A stretch of DNA of 64,000 nt from Paratinospora sagittata (taxonomy: Eukaryota; Streptophyta; Magnoliopsida; Ranunculales; Menispermaceae). Shown here one piece after another: positions 1 through 11,115 of the stretch. The notes under the pieces are model-generated. The model did no database searches, was not told the origin of the DNA, and saw only the letters and a program-made list of their open reading frames with translations. Where the stretch lies: the NCBI GenBank assembly GCA_035771175.1, contig CM069607.1, positions 19,662,001 through 19,726,000 on the forward strand. Reading direction: 5' to 3'. The position numbers and the translations under genes were made by a program. Positions within the stretch are counted from its first letter, which is position 1, and every line of letters starts with the position of its first letter.

Positions 1-93
1 TGCACTGTTTTGACTGGGAATCGTAACTGAAGCATTCTCCACTAACACCTGGATGATTCCCATTGTGTCGCACGGGCAAAACAACTTTAGATT

Positions 94-115
94 AAAACAA
101 TGTTTTGAATTCAAA
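94..115. repeat. Two adjacent palindromes in L (EcoRI region)
   Basis: AAAACAATGTTTT (94-106) is a 6-bp inverted repeat around one base. It abuts and overlaps TTTGAATTCAAA (104-115), a perfect 12-bp palindrome containing an EcoRI site. The pair recurs in most units. It is broken in the B-subtype units (CAATTC) and in unit K (GAATTG), so it is not strictly kept. Confidence 0.8.
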
Positions 116-406
116 TCATTTTCTACTCTCTTGCTCTTTAACCTGCAACTGCTAATTTAATAAAACACTCATTCTCTAATTCTCAAAGATACAACACACG
201 ATTTTTGCAAGTTAGACTGAGCATTCCAAAGAGTATTTCAAAAGCAGAAAGTCGTGACTCTTGCATTGCCAATAAAAGCTTTGACCTGAATCAAAATTGC
301 AAACTGTCTTGAAGATAACCTCATTGTTTAGCAAGTTCTTCATTTTATCCCTTTTGTGTTGAGATTTTCAAAAGCTATCCATCGTTTTAAACTGTAGGTA
401 TATGAA

Positions 407-427
407 GTGTTCTCAGTAAGAGAACAC
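407..427. repeat. Conserved L-module hairpin (8-bp stem, 5-nt loop)
   Basis: GTGTTCTC, loop AGTAA, then GAGAACAC form a perfect 8-bp inverted repeat. A weaker outer pair, TAGGT upstream and ACCTA downstream, flanks it in this unit. The same stem occurs once in every unit of the window. The only stem change noticed is in HOR copy 12 (GTGCTCTC near 51795); unit I changes only the loop (AGGAA, 14816-14836). The sequence could form a DNA cruciform or an RNA hairpin. Nothing here identifies a promoter or a function. Confidence 0.85.
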
Positions 428-768
428 ATCACCTATATTCTTTCTCCGAGTGCTACAACTAATCATCAAGAACACATCAAACAATAGCTATCAAAGTCTA
501 CAAAGATCAGGCTCTAAGAACGAAGACATATCTCAATGCTAATGCATTAGTTTGATCTTAGGTGTGTAGGGTGACCTCTCGATCAATCTCAGCACGAAAA
601 CTCTCTAAATTGCAAAGTCTTCAAAATCACTTGGATTTAGTATTTGATTTTGACAAAATATTTTTCGAAAGGTTTTAATCACAATTTCAATGAGTCTTGA
701 ATGATTTAAAAGTGTTTTGAGACAATATAATGGCTCTTAAGTGTTAAAATATTTATTTTTCCAAAATC

Positions 769-1703
769 GGGTTGCCAAAATTTTTCAGAAGGCAATAGCG
801 CTCTATCAGTGATGATAGCACGCTGATAGGGTTGAATAATCAAAAATCTATTTTTCTGCAAAATTGCCTACAGAGCGCGCTATCCCTTTTGATAACTCGC
901 TATAGAGAGCAGTTACCGTAATCCTTCGATTTTTAGTAAAATGGGCAATAGTGTGCTATAGGCCTTGATTCCACGCTATCAAAAAGTCCGAAAAACACGA
1001 GCTCTCAGGTTTGTGTATATCGACCTGCAATAGTCCGCTATCCGTCATTAGAGAGCGTGATACACAACCCTATTGGGTTGTCCAGCACTTTGCCAAAATT
1101 TTTTAAACGACAATAGCGCACTATCAGTGCTGATAGCACGCAGATAGGGTTGAATAATCAAAAATCTATTTTTCTTGAAAATTGCCTACAACGCGCACTT
1201 TCCCTTTTGATAACTCGCTATAGAGAGCAGTTGTCGTAATGTTTCGATTCTTAGTAAAATGGGCAATAACGTGCTATAGGCCTTTATTGCACGCTATCAG
1301 AAAGTCCGAAAAACACGAGCTCTCGGGTTTGTGTATATCGACCTGCAATAGTCCGTTATTCGTCATTAGAGAGCATGACACACAACCCTATTGGGTTGTC
1401 CAGCACTTTGCCAAAAATTTTTAAACGACAATAGGGCACTATCAGTGTTGATAGCACGCTGATAGGGTTGAATAATCAAAAATCTATTTTCTTGAAAATT
1501 GCCTGTAGCGCTATCCCTTTTGATTACTCGCTATAGAGCAGTTGCCGCGATCTTTCGATTTTTAGTAAAATTGGCAATAGCCTGCTATAGGCCTTGATTG
1601 CACGCTATCGGAAAGTCCGAAAAACACGAGCTCTCGGGTTTGTGTATCTCGCTCGACCTGCAATAGTCCGCTATCCGTCATTAGAGAGCATGATACACAA
1701 CCC
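769..1703. repeat. Representative S-module triplet of unit A
   Basis: Three diverged tandem S modules (769-1074, 1075-1392, 1393-1703). Each runs from GGG(T/C)T(G/A)TCC through AATAGCGC-type motifs, the run CAAAAATCTATTTT, a CGCTATAGAG stretch and CACGAGCTCTC, to GAGAGCATGATACACAACCC. Within an S, near-palindromic AATAG-NN-GCTAT motifs recur about every 75-80 bp, so S may itself have grown from a shorter repeat. There is no sustained reading frame. Confidence 0.88.
1064..1081. repeat. S-S junction inverted repeat
   Basis: ACAACCC, TATT, GGGTTGT form a 7-bp perfect inverted repeat exactly where one S module ends and the next begins. The same junction recurs wherever two S modules meet (for example near 1382-1399 and 27264-27281). 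It is absent where S meets L (AAATCGGGCTATCC) or T (AACCCAATAA or ATCCCCAATAG). Confidence 0.85.
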
Positions 1704-1793
1704 AATAACGTGCTATCCACGTCTGAGTTAGAAATCTCACATATCTAACTAGAAAAACGTGGGACCTTTCCCTTGCTCGATTTTTCTATTCCT
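1704..1793. repeat. Representative T module of unit A
   Basis: A 90-bp tail that ends every unit. CCACGT (1717-1722) pairs with ACGTGG (1757-1762), enclosing a smaller TGAG...CTCA inverted repeat. A pyrimidine-rich stretch then leads to the next TGCAC unit start. No open reading frame or recognised motif is seen. Confidence 0.8.
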
Positions 1794-3595
1794 TGCACTG
1801 TTTTGACTTGGAATCGTAACTGAAGCATTCTCCACTAACACCTGGATGATTCCCATTGTGTCGCACGGGCAAAACAACTTTAGATTAAAACAATGTTTTC
1901 AATTCAAATCATTTCCTACTCTCTTGCTCTTTAACCTGCAACTGCTAATTTAATAAAACACTCATTCTTTAATTTTCAAAGATACAACACACGATTTTTG
2001 CAAATTAGACTGAGCTTTGCAAAGAGTATTTCAAAAGAAGAAAGTCGTGACTCTTGCATTGCCAATAAAAGCTTCAACCTGAATCAAAATTGCAAACTGT
2101 CTTAAAGATAACCTCATTGTTTAGCAAGTCCTTCATTTTATCCCTTTTGTGTTGAGATTTTCAAAACCTATCCATCGTTTTAAACTGTAGGTATATGAAG
2201 TGTTCTCAGTAAGAGAACACATCACCTATATTCTTTCTCCGAGTGCTACAACTAATCATGAAGAACACATTAAACAATAGCTATCAAAGTCTACAAAGAT
2301 CAGGCTCTAAGAACGAAGACATATCTCAATGCTAATGCATTAGTTTGATCTTAGGTGTGTAGGGTGACCTCTCGATCAATCTCAGCACGAAAACTCTCTA
2401 AATTGCAAAGTCTTCAAAATCACTTGGATTTAGTATTTGATTTTGATAAAATATTTTTCGAAAGGTTTTAATCACAATTTCAATGAGTCTTGAATGATTT
2501 AAAAGTGTTTTGAGACAATAGAATGGCTCTTAAGTGTTAAAATATTTATTTTTCCAAAATCGGGCTGTCCAACACTTTGCCAAAATTTTTCAGAAGGCAA
2601 TAGCGCTCTATCAGTGTTGATAGCACGCTGATTGGGTTGAATAATCAAAAATCTATTTTTTTGCAAAATTGCCTACAGAGCGCGCTATCCCTTTTGATAA
2701 CTCGCTATAGAGAGCAGTTACCGTAATCTTTCGATTTTTAGTAAAATGGGCAATAGTGTGCTATAGGCCTTCATTCCACGCTATCAAAAAGTCCGAAAAA
2801 CACGAGCTCTCAGGTTTGTGTATATCGACCTGCAATAGTCCGCTATCCGTCATTAGAGAGCATGATACACAACCCTATTGGGTTGTCCAGCACTTTGCCA
2901 AAAATTTTTAAACGACAATAGCGCACTATCAGTGCTGATAGCACGCAGATAGGGTTGAATAATCAAAAATCTATTTTTCTTGAAAATTGCCTACAGCGCG
3001 CTATCCCTTTTGATAACTCGCTATAGAGAGCAGTTACCGTAATCTTTCGATTTTTAGTAAAATGGGCAATAGTGTGCTATAGGCCTTGATTCCACGCTAT
3101 CAAAAAGTCTAAAAAACACGAGCTCTCAGGTTTGTGTATATCGACCTGGAATAGTCCGCTATCCGTCATTAGAGAGCATGATACACAACCCTATTGGGTT
3201 GTCCAGCACTTTGCTAAAATTTTTCAAACTACAATAGTACACTATCAGTGTTGATGGCACGCTGATAGGGTTGAATAATCAAAAATCTATTTTTCTTGAA
3301 AATTGCCTGTAGCGCGCTATCCCTTTTGATAACTCGCTATAGAGAAGTTGTCGTGATCTTTCGGTTTTTAGTAAAACTGGCAATAGCCTGCTATAGGCCT
3401 TGATTGCACGCTATCGGAAAGTCCGAAAAACACGAGCTCTCGGGTTTGTGTATCTTGACCTGCAATAGTCCGCTATCCGTCATTAGAGAGCATGATACAC
3501 AACCCAATAACATGCTATCCACGTCTGAGTTAGAAATCTCACATATCTAACGAGAAAAATGTGGGACCTTTACCTTTCTCTATTTTTCTATTCCT
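1794..3595. repeat. Satellite unit B (1,802 bp, three S)
   Basis: L is 1794-2561, S modules are 2562-2879, 2880-3195 and 3196-3505, and T is 3506-3595. B-subtype markers are GACTTGGAATCG at the start, CAATTC in place of the EcoRI site, and CATGAAGAACACATTAAAC in L. Second unit of the first 3,595-bp dimer. Confidence 0.92.
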
Positions 3596-5388
3596 TGCAC
3601 TGTTTTGACTGGGAATCGTAACTGAAGCATTCTCCACTAACACCTGGATGATTCCCATTGTGTCGCACGGGCAAAACAACTTTAGATTAAAACAATGTTT
3701 TGAATTCAAATCATTTTCTACTCTCTTGCTCTTTAACCTGCAACTGCTAATTTAATAAAACACTCATTCTCTAATTCTCAAAGATACAACACACGATTTT
3801 TGCAAGTTAGACTGAGCATTCCAAAGAGTATTTCAAAAGCAGAAAGTCGTGACTCTTGCATTGCCAATAAAAGCTTTGACCTGAATCAAAATTGCAAACT
3901 GTCTTGAAGATAACCTCATTGTTTAGCAAGTTCTTCATTTTATCCCTTTTGTGTTGAGATTTTCAAAAGCTATCCATCGTTTTAAACTGTAGGTATATGA
4001 AGTGTTCTCAGTAAGAGAACACATCACCTATATTCTTTCTCCGAGTGCTACAACTAATCATCAAGAACACATCAAACAATAGCTATCAAAGTCTACAAAG
4101 ATCAGGCTCTAAGAACGAAGACATATCTCAATGCTAATGCATTAGTTTGATCTTAGGTGTGTAGGGTGACCTCTCGATCAATCTCAGCACGAAAACTCTC
4201 TAAATTGCAAAGTCTTCAAAATCACTTGGATTTAGTATTTGATTTTGACAAAATATTTTTCGAAAGGTTTTAATCACAATTTCAATGAGTCTTGAATGAT
4301 TTAAAAGTGTTTTGAGACAATATAATGGCTCTTAAGTGTTAAAATATTTATTTTTCCAAAATCGGGTTGCCAAAATTTTTCAGAAGGCAATAGCGCTCTA
4401 TCAGTGATGATAGCACGCTGATAGGGTTGAATAATCAAAAATCTATTTTTCTGCAAAATTGCCTACAGAGCGCGCTATCCCTTTTGATAACTCGCTATAG
4501 AGAGCAGTTACCGTAATCCTTCGATTTTTAGTAAAATGGGCAATAGTGTGCTATAGGCCTTGATTCCACGCTATCAAAAAGTCCGAAAAACACGAGCTCT
4601 CAGGTTTGTGTATATCGACCTGCAATAGTCCGCTATCCGTCATTAGAGAGCGTGATACACAACCCTATTGGGTTGTCCAGCACTTTGCCAAAATTTTTTA
4701 AACGACAATAGCGCACTATCAGTGCTGATAGCACGCAGATAGGGTTGAATAATCAAAAATCTATTTTTCTTGAAAATTGCCTACAACGCGCACTTTCCCT
4801 TTTGATAACTCGCTATAGAGAGCAGTTGTCGTAATGTTTCGATTCTTAGTAAAATGGGCAATAACGTGCTATAGGCCTTTATTGCACGCTATCAGAAAGT
4901 CCGAAAAACACGAGCTCTCGGGTTTGTGTATATCGACCTGCAATAGTCCGTTATTCGTCATTAGAGAGCATGACACACAACCCTATTGGGTTGTCCAGCA
5001 CTTTGCCAAAAATTTTTAAACGACAATAGGGCACTATCAGTGTTGATAGCACGCTGATAGGGTTGAATAATCAAAAATCTATTTTCTTGAAAATTGCCTG
5101 TAGCGCTATCCCTTTTGATTACTCGCTATAGAGCAGTTGCCGCGATCTTTCGATTTTTAGTAAAATTGGCAATAGCCTGCTATAGGCCTTGATTGCACGC
5201 TATCGGAAAGTCCGAAAAACACGAGCTCTCGGGTTTGTGTATCTCGCTCGACCTGCAATAGTCCGCTATCCGTCATTAGAGAGCATGATACACAACCCAA
5301 TAACGTGCTATCCACGTCTGAGTTAGAAATCTCACATATCTAACTAGAAAAACGTGGGACCTTTCCCTTGCTCGATTTTTCTATTCCT
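3596..5388. repeat. Satellite unit C (1,793 bp, three S)
   Basis: Repeats unit A, including its 12-bp deletion at the L/first-S junction; I noticed no base difference. This indicates recent duplication or homogenisation of the A/B dimer. Confidence 0.92.
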
Positions 5389-7190
5389 TGCACTGTTTTG
5401 ACTTGGAATCGTAACTGAAGCATTCTCCACTAACACCTGGATGATTCCCATTGTGTCGCACGGGCAAAACAACTTTAGATTAAAACAATGTTTTCAATTC
5501 AAATCATTTCCTACTCTCTTGCTCTTTAACCTGCAACTGCTAATTTAATAAAACACTCATTCTTTAATTTTCAAAGATACAACACACGATTTTTGCAAAT
5601 TAGACTGAGCTTTGCAAAGAGTATTTCAAAAGAAGAAAGTCGTGACTCTTGCATTGCCAATAAAAGCTTCAACCTGAATCAAAATTGCAAACCGTCTTAA
5701 AGATAACCTCATTGTTTAGCAAGTCCTTCATTTTATCCCTTTTGTGTTGAGATTTTCAAAACCTATCCATCGTTTTAAACTGTAGGTATATGAAGTGTTC
5801 TCAGTAAGAGAACACATCACCTATATTCTTTCTCCGAGTGCTACAACTAATCATGAAGAACACATTAAACAATAGCTATCAAAGTCTACAAAGATCAGGC
5901 TCTAAGAACGAAGACATATCTCAATGCTAATGCATTAGTTTGATCTTAGGTGTGTAGGGTGACCTCTCGATCAATCTCAGCACGAAAACTCTCTAAATTG
6001 CAAAGTCTTCAAAATCACTTGGATTTAGTATTACATTTTGATAAAATATTTTTCGAAAGGTTTTAATCACAATTTCAATGAGTCTTGAATGATTTAAAAG
6101 TGTTTTGAGACAATAGAATGGCTCTTAAGTGTTAAAATATTTATTTTTCCAAAATCGGGCTGTCCAACACTTTGCCAAAATTTTTCAGAAGGCAATAGCG
6201 CTCTATCAGTGTTGATAGCACGCTGATTGGGTTGAATAATCAAAAATCTATTTTTTTGCAAAATTGCCTACAGAGCGCGCTATCCCTTTTGATAACTCGC
6301 TATAGAGAGCAGTTACCGTAATCTTTCGATTTTTAGTAAAATGGGCAATAGTGTGCTATAGGCCTTCATTCCACGCTATCAAAAAGTCCGAAAAACACGA
6401 GCTCTCAGGTTTGTGTATATCGACCTGCAATAGTCCGCTATCCGTCATTAGAGAGCATGATACACAACCCTATTGGGTTGTCCAGCACTTTGCCAAAAAT
6501 TTTTAAACGACAATAGCGCACTATCAGTGCTGATAGCACGCAGATAGGGTTGAATAATCAAAAATCTATTTTTCTTGAAAATTGCCTACAGCGCGCTATC
6601 CCTTTTGATAACTCGCTATAGAGAGCAGTTACCGTAATCTTTCGATTTTTAGTAAAATGGGCAATAGTGTGCTATAGGCCTTGATTCCACGCTATCAAAA
6701 AGTCTAAAAAACACGAGCTCTCAGGTTTGTGTATATCGACCTGGAATAGTCCGCTATCCGTCATTAGAGAGCATGATACACAACCCTATTGGGTTGTCCA
6801 GCACTTTGCTAAAATTTTTCAAACTACAATAGTACACTATCAGTGTTGATGGCACGCTGATAGGGTTGAATAATCAAAAATCTATTTTTCTTGAAAATTG
6901 CCTGTAGCGCGCTATCCCTTTTGATAACTCGCTATAGAGAAGTTGTCGTGATCTTTCGGTTTTTAGTAAAACTGGCAATAGCCTGCTATAGGCCTTGATT
7001 GCACGCTATCGGAAAGTCCGAAAAACACGAGCTCTCGGGTTTGTGTATCTTGACCTGCAATAGTCCGCTATCCGTCATTAGAGAGCATGATACACAACCC
7101 AATAACATGCTATCCACGTCTGAGTTAGAAATCTCACATATCTAACGAGAAAAATGTGGGACCTTTACCTTTCTCTATTTTTCTATTCCT
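5389..7190. repeat. Satellite unit D (1,802 bp, three S)
   Basis: Repeats unit B. The differences noticed are ACCGTC for ACTGTC at about 5693 and TTACATTTTG for TTTGATTTTG at 6033-6034. B subtype; closes the second 3,595-bp dimer. Confidence 0.92.
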
Positions 7191-8995
7191 TGCACTGTTT
7201 TGACTGGGAATCGTAACTGAAGCATTCTCCACTAACACCTGGATGATTCCCATTGTGTCGCACGGGCAAAACAACTTTAGATTAAAACAATGTTTTGAAT
7301 TCAAATCATTTTCTACTCTCTTGCTCTTTAACCTGCAACTGCTAATTTAATAAAACACTCATTCTCTAATTCTCAAAGATACAACACACGATTTTTGCAA
7401 GTTAGACTGAGCATTCCAAAGAGTATTTCAAAAGCAGAAAGTCGTGACTCTTGCATTGCCAATAAAAGCTTTGACCTGAATCAAAATTGCAAACTGTCTT
7501 GAAGATAACCTCATTGTTTAGCAAGTTCTTCATTTTATCCCTTTTGTGTTGAGATTTTCAAAAGCTATCCATCGTTTTAAACTGTAGGTATATGAAGTGT
7601 TCTCAGTAAGAGAACACATCACCTATATTCTTTCTCCGAGTGCTACAACTAATCATCAAGAACACATCAAACAATAGCTATCAAAGTCTACAAAGATCAG
7701 GCTCTAAGAACGAAGACATATCTCAATGCTAATGCATTAGTTTGATCTTAGGTGTGTAGGGTGACCTCTCGATCAATCTCAGCACGAAAACTCTCTAAAT
7801 TGCAAAGTCTTCAAAATCACTTGGATTTAGTATTTGATTTTGACAAAATATTTTTCGAAAGGTTTTAATCACAATTTCAATGAGTCTTGAATGATTTAAA
7901 AGTGTTTTGAGACAATATAATGGCTCTTAAGTGTTAAAATATTTATTTTTCCAAAATCGGGCTGTCCAACACTTTGCCAAAATTTTTCAGAAGGCAATAG
8001 CGCTCTATCAGTGATGATAGCACGCTGATAGGGTTGAATAATCAAAAATCTATTTTTCTGCAAAATTGCCTACAGAGCGCGCTATCCCTTTTGATAACTC
8101 GCTATAGAGAGCAGTTACCGTAATCCTTCGATTTTTAGTAAAATGGGCAATAGTGTGCTATAGGCCTTGATTCCACGCTATCAAAAAGTCCGAAAAACAC
8201 GAGCTCTCAGGTTTGTGTATATCGACCTGCAATAGTCCGCTATCCGTCATTAGAGAGCGTGATACACAACCCTATTGGGTTGTCCAGCACTTTGCCAAAA
8301 TTTTTTAAACGACAATAGCGCACTATCAGTGCTGATAGCACGCAGATAGGGTTGAATAATCAAAAATCTATTTTTCTTGAAAATTGCCTACAACGCGCAC
8401 TTTCCCTTTTGATAACTCGCTATAGAGAGCAGTTGTCGTAATGTTTCGATTCTTAGTAAAATGGGCAATAACGTGCTATAGGCCTTTATTGCACGCTATC
8501 AGAAAGTCCGAAAAACACGAGCTCTCGGGTTTGTGTATATCGACCTGCAATAGTCCGTTATTCGTCATTAGAGAGCATGACACACAACCCTATTGGGTTG
8601 TCCAGCACTTTGCCAAAAATTTTTAAACGACAATAGGGCACTATCAGTGTTGATAGCACGCTGATAGGGTTGAATAATCAAAAATCTATTTTCTTGAAAA
8701 TTGCCTGTAGCGCTATCCCTTTTGATTACTCGCTATAGAGCAGTTGCCGCGATCTTTCGATTTTTAGTAAAATTGGCAATAGCCTGCTATAGGCCTTGAT
8801 TGCACGCTATCGGAAAGTCCGAAAAACACGAGCTCTCGGGTTTGTGTATCTCGCTCGACCTGCAATAGTCCGCTATCCGTCATTAGAGAGCATGATACAC
8901 AACCCAATAACGTGCTATCCACGTCTGAGTTAGAAATCTCACATATCTAACTAGAAAAACGTGGGACCTTTCCCTTGCTCGATTTTTCTATTCCT
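7191..8995. repeat. Satellite unit E (1,805 bp, three S)
   Basis: A-subtype unit that keeps the full L/S junction (GGGCTGTCCAACACTTTGCC), so it is 12 bp longer than A and C. Otherwise it closely matches A and C. Confidence 0.92.
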
Positions 8996-11115
8996 TGCAC
9001 TGTTTTGACTTGGAATCGTAACTGAAGCATTCTCCACTAACACCTGGATGATTCCCATTGTGTCGCACGGGCAAAACAACTTTAGATTAAAACAATGTTT
9101 TCAATTCAAATCATTTCCTACTCTCTTGCTCTTTAACCTGCAACTGCTAATTTAATAAAATACTCATTCTTTAATTTTCAAAGATACAACACACGATTTT
9201 TGCAAATTAGACTGAGCTTTGCAAAGAGTATTTCAAAAGAAGAAAGTCGTGACTCTTGCATTGCCAATAAAAGCTTCAACCTGAATCAAAATTGCAAACT
9301 GTCTTAAAGATAACCTCATTGTTTAGCAAGTCCTTCATTTTATCCCTTTTGTGTTGAGATTTTCAAAACCTATCCATCGTTTTAAACTGTAGGTATATGA
9401 AGTGTTCTCAGTAAGAGAACACATCACCTATATTCTTTCTCCGAGTGCTACAACTAATCATGAAGAACACATTAAACAATAGCTATCAAAGTCTACAAAG
9501 ATCAGGCTCTAAGAACGAAGACATATCTCAATGCTAATGCATTAGTTTGATCTTAGGTGTGTAGGGTGACCTCTCGATCAATCTCAGCACGAAAACTCTC
9601 TAAATTGCAAAGTCTTCAAAATCACTTGGATTTAGTATTTGATTTTTATAAAATATTTTTCGAAAGGTTTTAATCACAATTTCAATGAGTCTTGAATGAT
9701 TTAAAAGTGTTTTGAGACAATAGAATGGCTCTTAAGTGTTAAAATATTTATTTTTCCAAAATCGGGCTGTCCAACACTTTGCCAAAATTTTTCAGAAGGC
9801 AATAGCGCTCTATCAGTGTTGATAGCACGCTGATTGGGTTGAATAATCAAAAATCTATTTTTTTGCAAAATTGCCTACAGAGCGCGCTATCCCTTTTGAT
9901 AACTCGCTATAGAGAGCAGTTACCGTAATCTTTCGATTTTTAGTAAAATGGGCAATAGTGTGCTATAGGCCTTCATTCCACGCTATCAAAAAGTCCGAAA
10001 AACACGAGCTCTCAGGTTTGTGTATATCGACCTGCAATAGTCCGCTATCCGTCATTAGAGAGCATGATACACAACCCTATTGGGTTGTCCAGCACTTTGC
10101 CAAAATTTTTTAAACGACAATAGCGCACTATCAGTGCTGATAGCACGCAGATAGGGTTGAATAATCAAAAATCTATTTTTCTTGAAAATTGCCTACAGCG
10201 CGCTATCCCTTTTGATAACTCGCTATAGAGAGCAGTTACCGTAATCTTTCGATTTTTAGTAAAATGGGCAATAGTGTGCTATAGGCCTTGATTCCACGCT
10301 ATCAAAAAGTCTAAAAAACACGAGCTCTCAGGTTTGTGTATATCGACCTGGAATAGTCCGCTATCCGTCATTAGAGAGCATGATACACAACCTTATTGGG
10401 TTGTCCAGCACTTTGTCAAAATTTTTTAAACGACAATAGCGCACTATCAGTGCTGATAGCACGCTGATAGGGTTGAATAATTAAAAATCTATTTTTTTGC
10501 AAAATTGCCTACAGAGCGCGCTATCCCTTTTGATAACTCTCTATAGAGAGCAGTTGCCGTAATCTTTCGATTTTTAGTAAAATGGGCAATAGCGTGCTAT
10601 AGGCCTTGATTCCACGCTATCAGAAAGCTTGAAATACCCGAGCTCCTGGGTTTGTGTATGTCGACCTGCAATAGTCCGCTATCCGTCATTAGAGAGCATG
10701 ATACACAACCCTATTGGGTTGTCCAGCACTTTGCTAAAATTTTTCAAACTACAATAGTACACTATCAGTGTTGATGGCACGCTGATAGGGTTGAATAATC
10801 AAAAATCTATTTTTCTTGAAAATTGCCTGTAGCGCGCTATCCCTTTTGATAACTCGCTATAGAGAAGTTGTCGTGATCTTTCGGTTTTTAGTAAAACTGG
10901 CAATAGCCTGCTATAGGCCTTGATTGCACGCTATCGGAAAGTCCGAAAAACACGAGCTCTCGGGTTTGTGTATCTTGACCTGCAATAGTCCGCTATCCGT
11001 CATTAGAGAGCATGATACACAACCCAATAACATGCTATCCACGTCTGAGTTAGAAATCTCACATATCTAACGAGAAAAATGTGGGACCTTTACCTTTCTC
11101 TATTTTTCTATTCCT
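8996..11115. repeat. Satellite unit F (2,120 bp, four S)
   Basis: B-subtype unit with S modules at about 9764-10081, 10082-10397, 10398-10715 and 10716-11025, and T at 11026-11115. The third S is an extra 318-bp module relative to B and D and explains the length difference exactly. It carries the markers GAAATACCCGAGCTCCTGGG and GTGTATGTCGACC, which otherwise appear in the first S of unit H. This is the only four-S unit in the window. Confidence 0.9.

Larger units (their letters stand above)
1..1793. repeat. Satellite unit A (1,793 bp, three S)
   Basis: L is 1-768, S modules are 769-1074, 1075-1392 and 1393-1703, and T is 1704-1793. The first S is only 306 bp because 12 bp are missing at the L/S junction: it reads GGGTTGCC where unit E has GGGCTGTCCAACACTTTGCC. 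By eye the unit is identical to unit C, 3,595 bp downstream. Read as unit A of the left A/B dimer. Confidence 0.93.

Noticed and set aside
407..427. CRISPR-like reading of the recurrent 21-nt hairpin
   Set aside because: The spacing is 1.1-2.1 kb and the intervening sequence is itself repeated; there are no spacers or cas genes.
544..575. Telomere-like TTAGGTGTGTAGGGT in each L module
   Set aside because: Single short match, not tandem; no array of TTTAGGG or TTAGGG.
661..690. RNA polymerase III B-box-like AGGTTTTAATCAC in L
   Set aside because: Lacks the core TCGA of the box, and no A-box is placed correctly upstream.
931..955. CENP-B-box-like TTCGATTTTTAGTAAAATGGG in S modules
   Set aside because: The required bases of the box (TTCG, A, CGGG at fixed spacing) do not line up.
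1239..1424. 61-codon + strand open reading frame in an S module, repeated at 4834, 8441 and 12366
   Set aside because: It exists only because the A-type S module is duplicated; other S modules with the same sequence context are interrupted. There is no start context, domain or selection for reading frame.
1..1793. LTR retrotransposon or its long terminal repeat as the unit
   Set aside because: No tRNA primer-binding site, polypurine tract, target-site duplication or gag/pol coding sequence seen; units abut directly head to tail. A remote transposon origin of S or L cannot be excluded.
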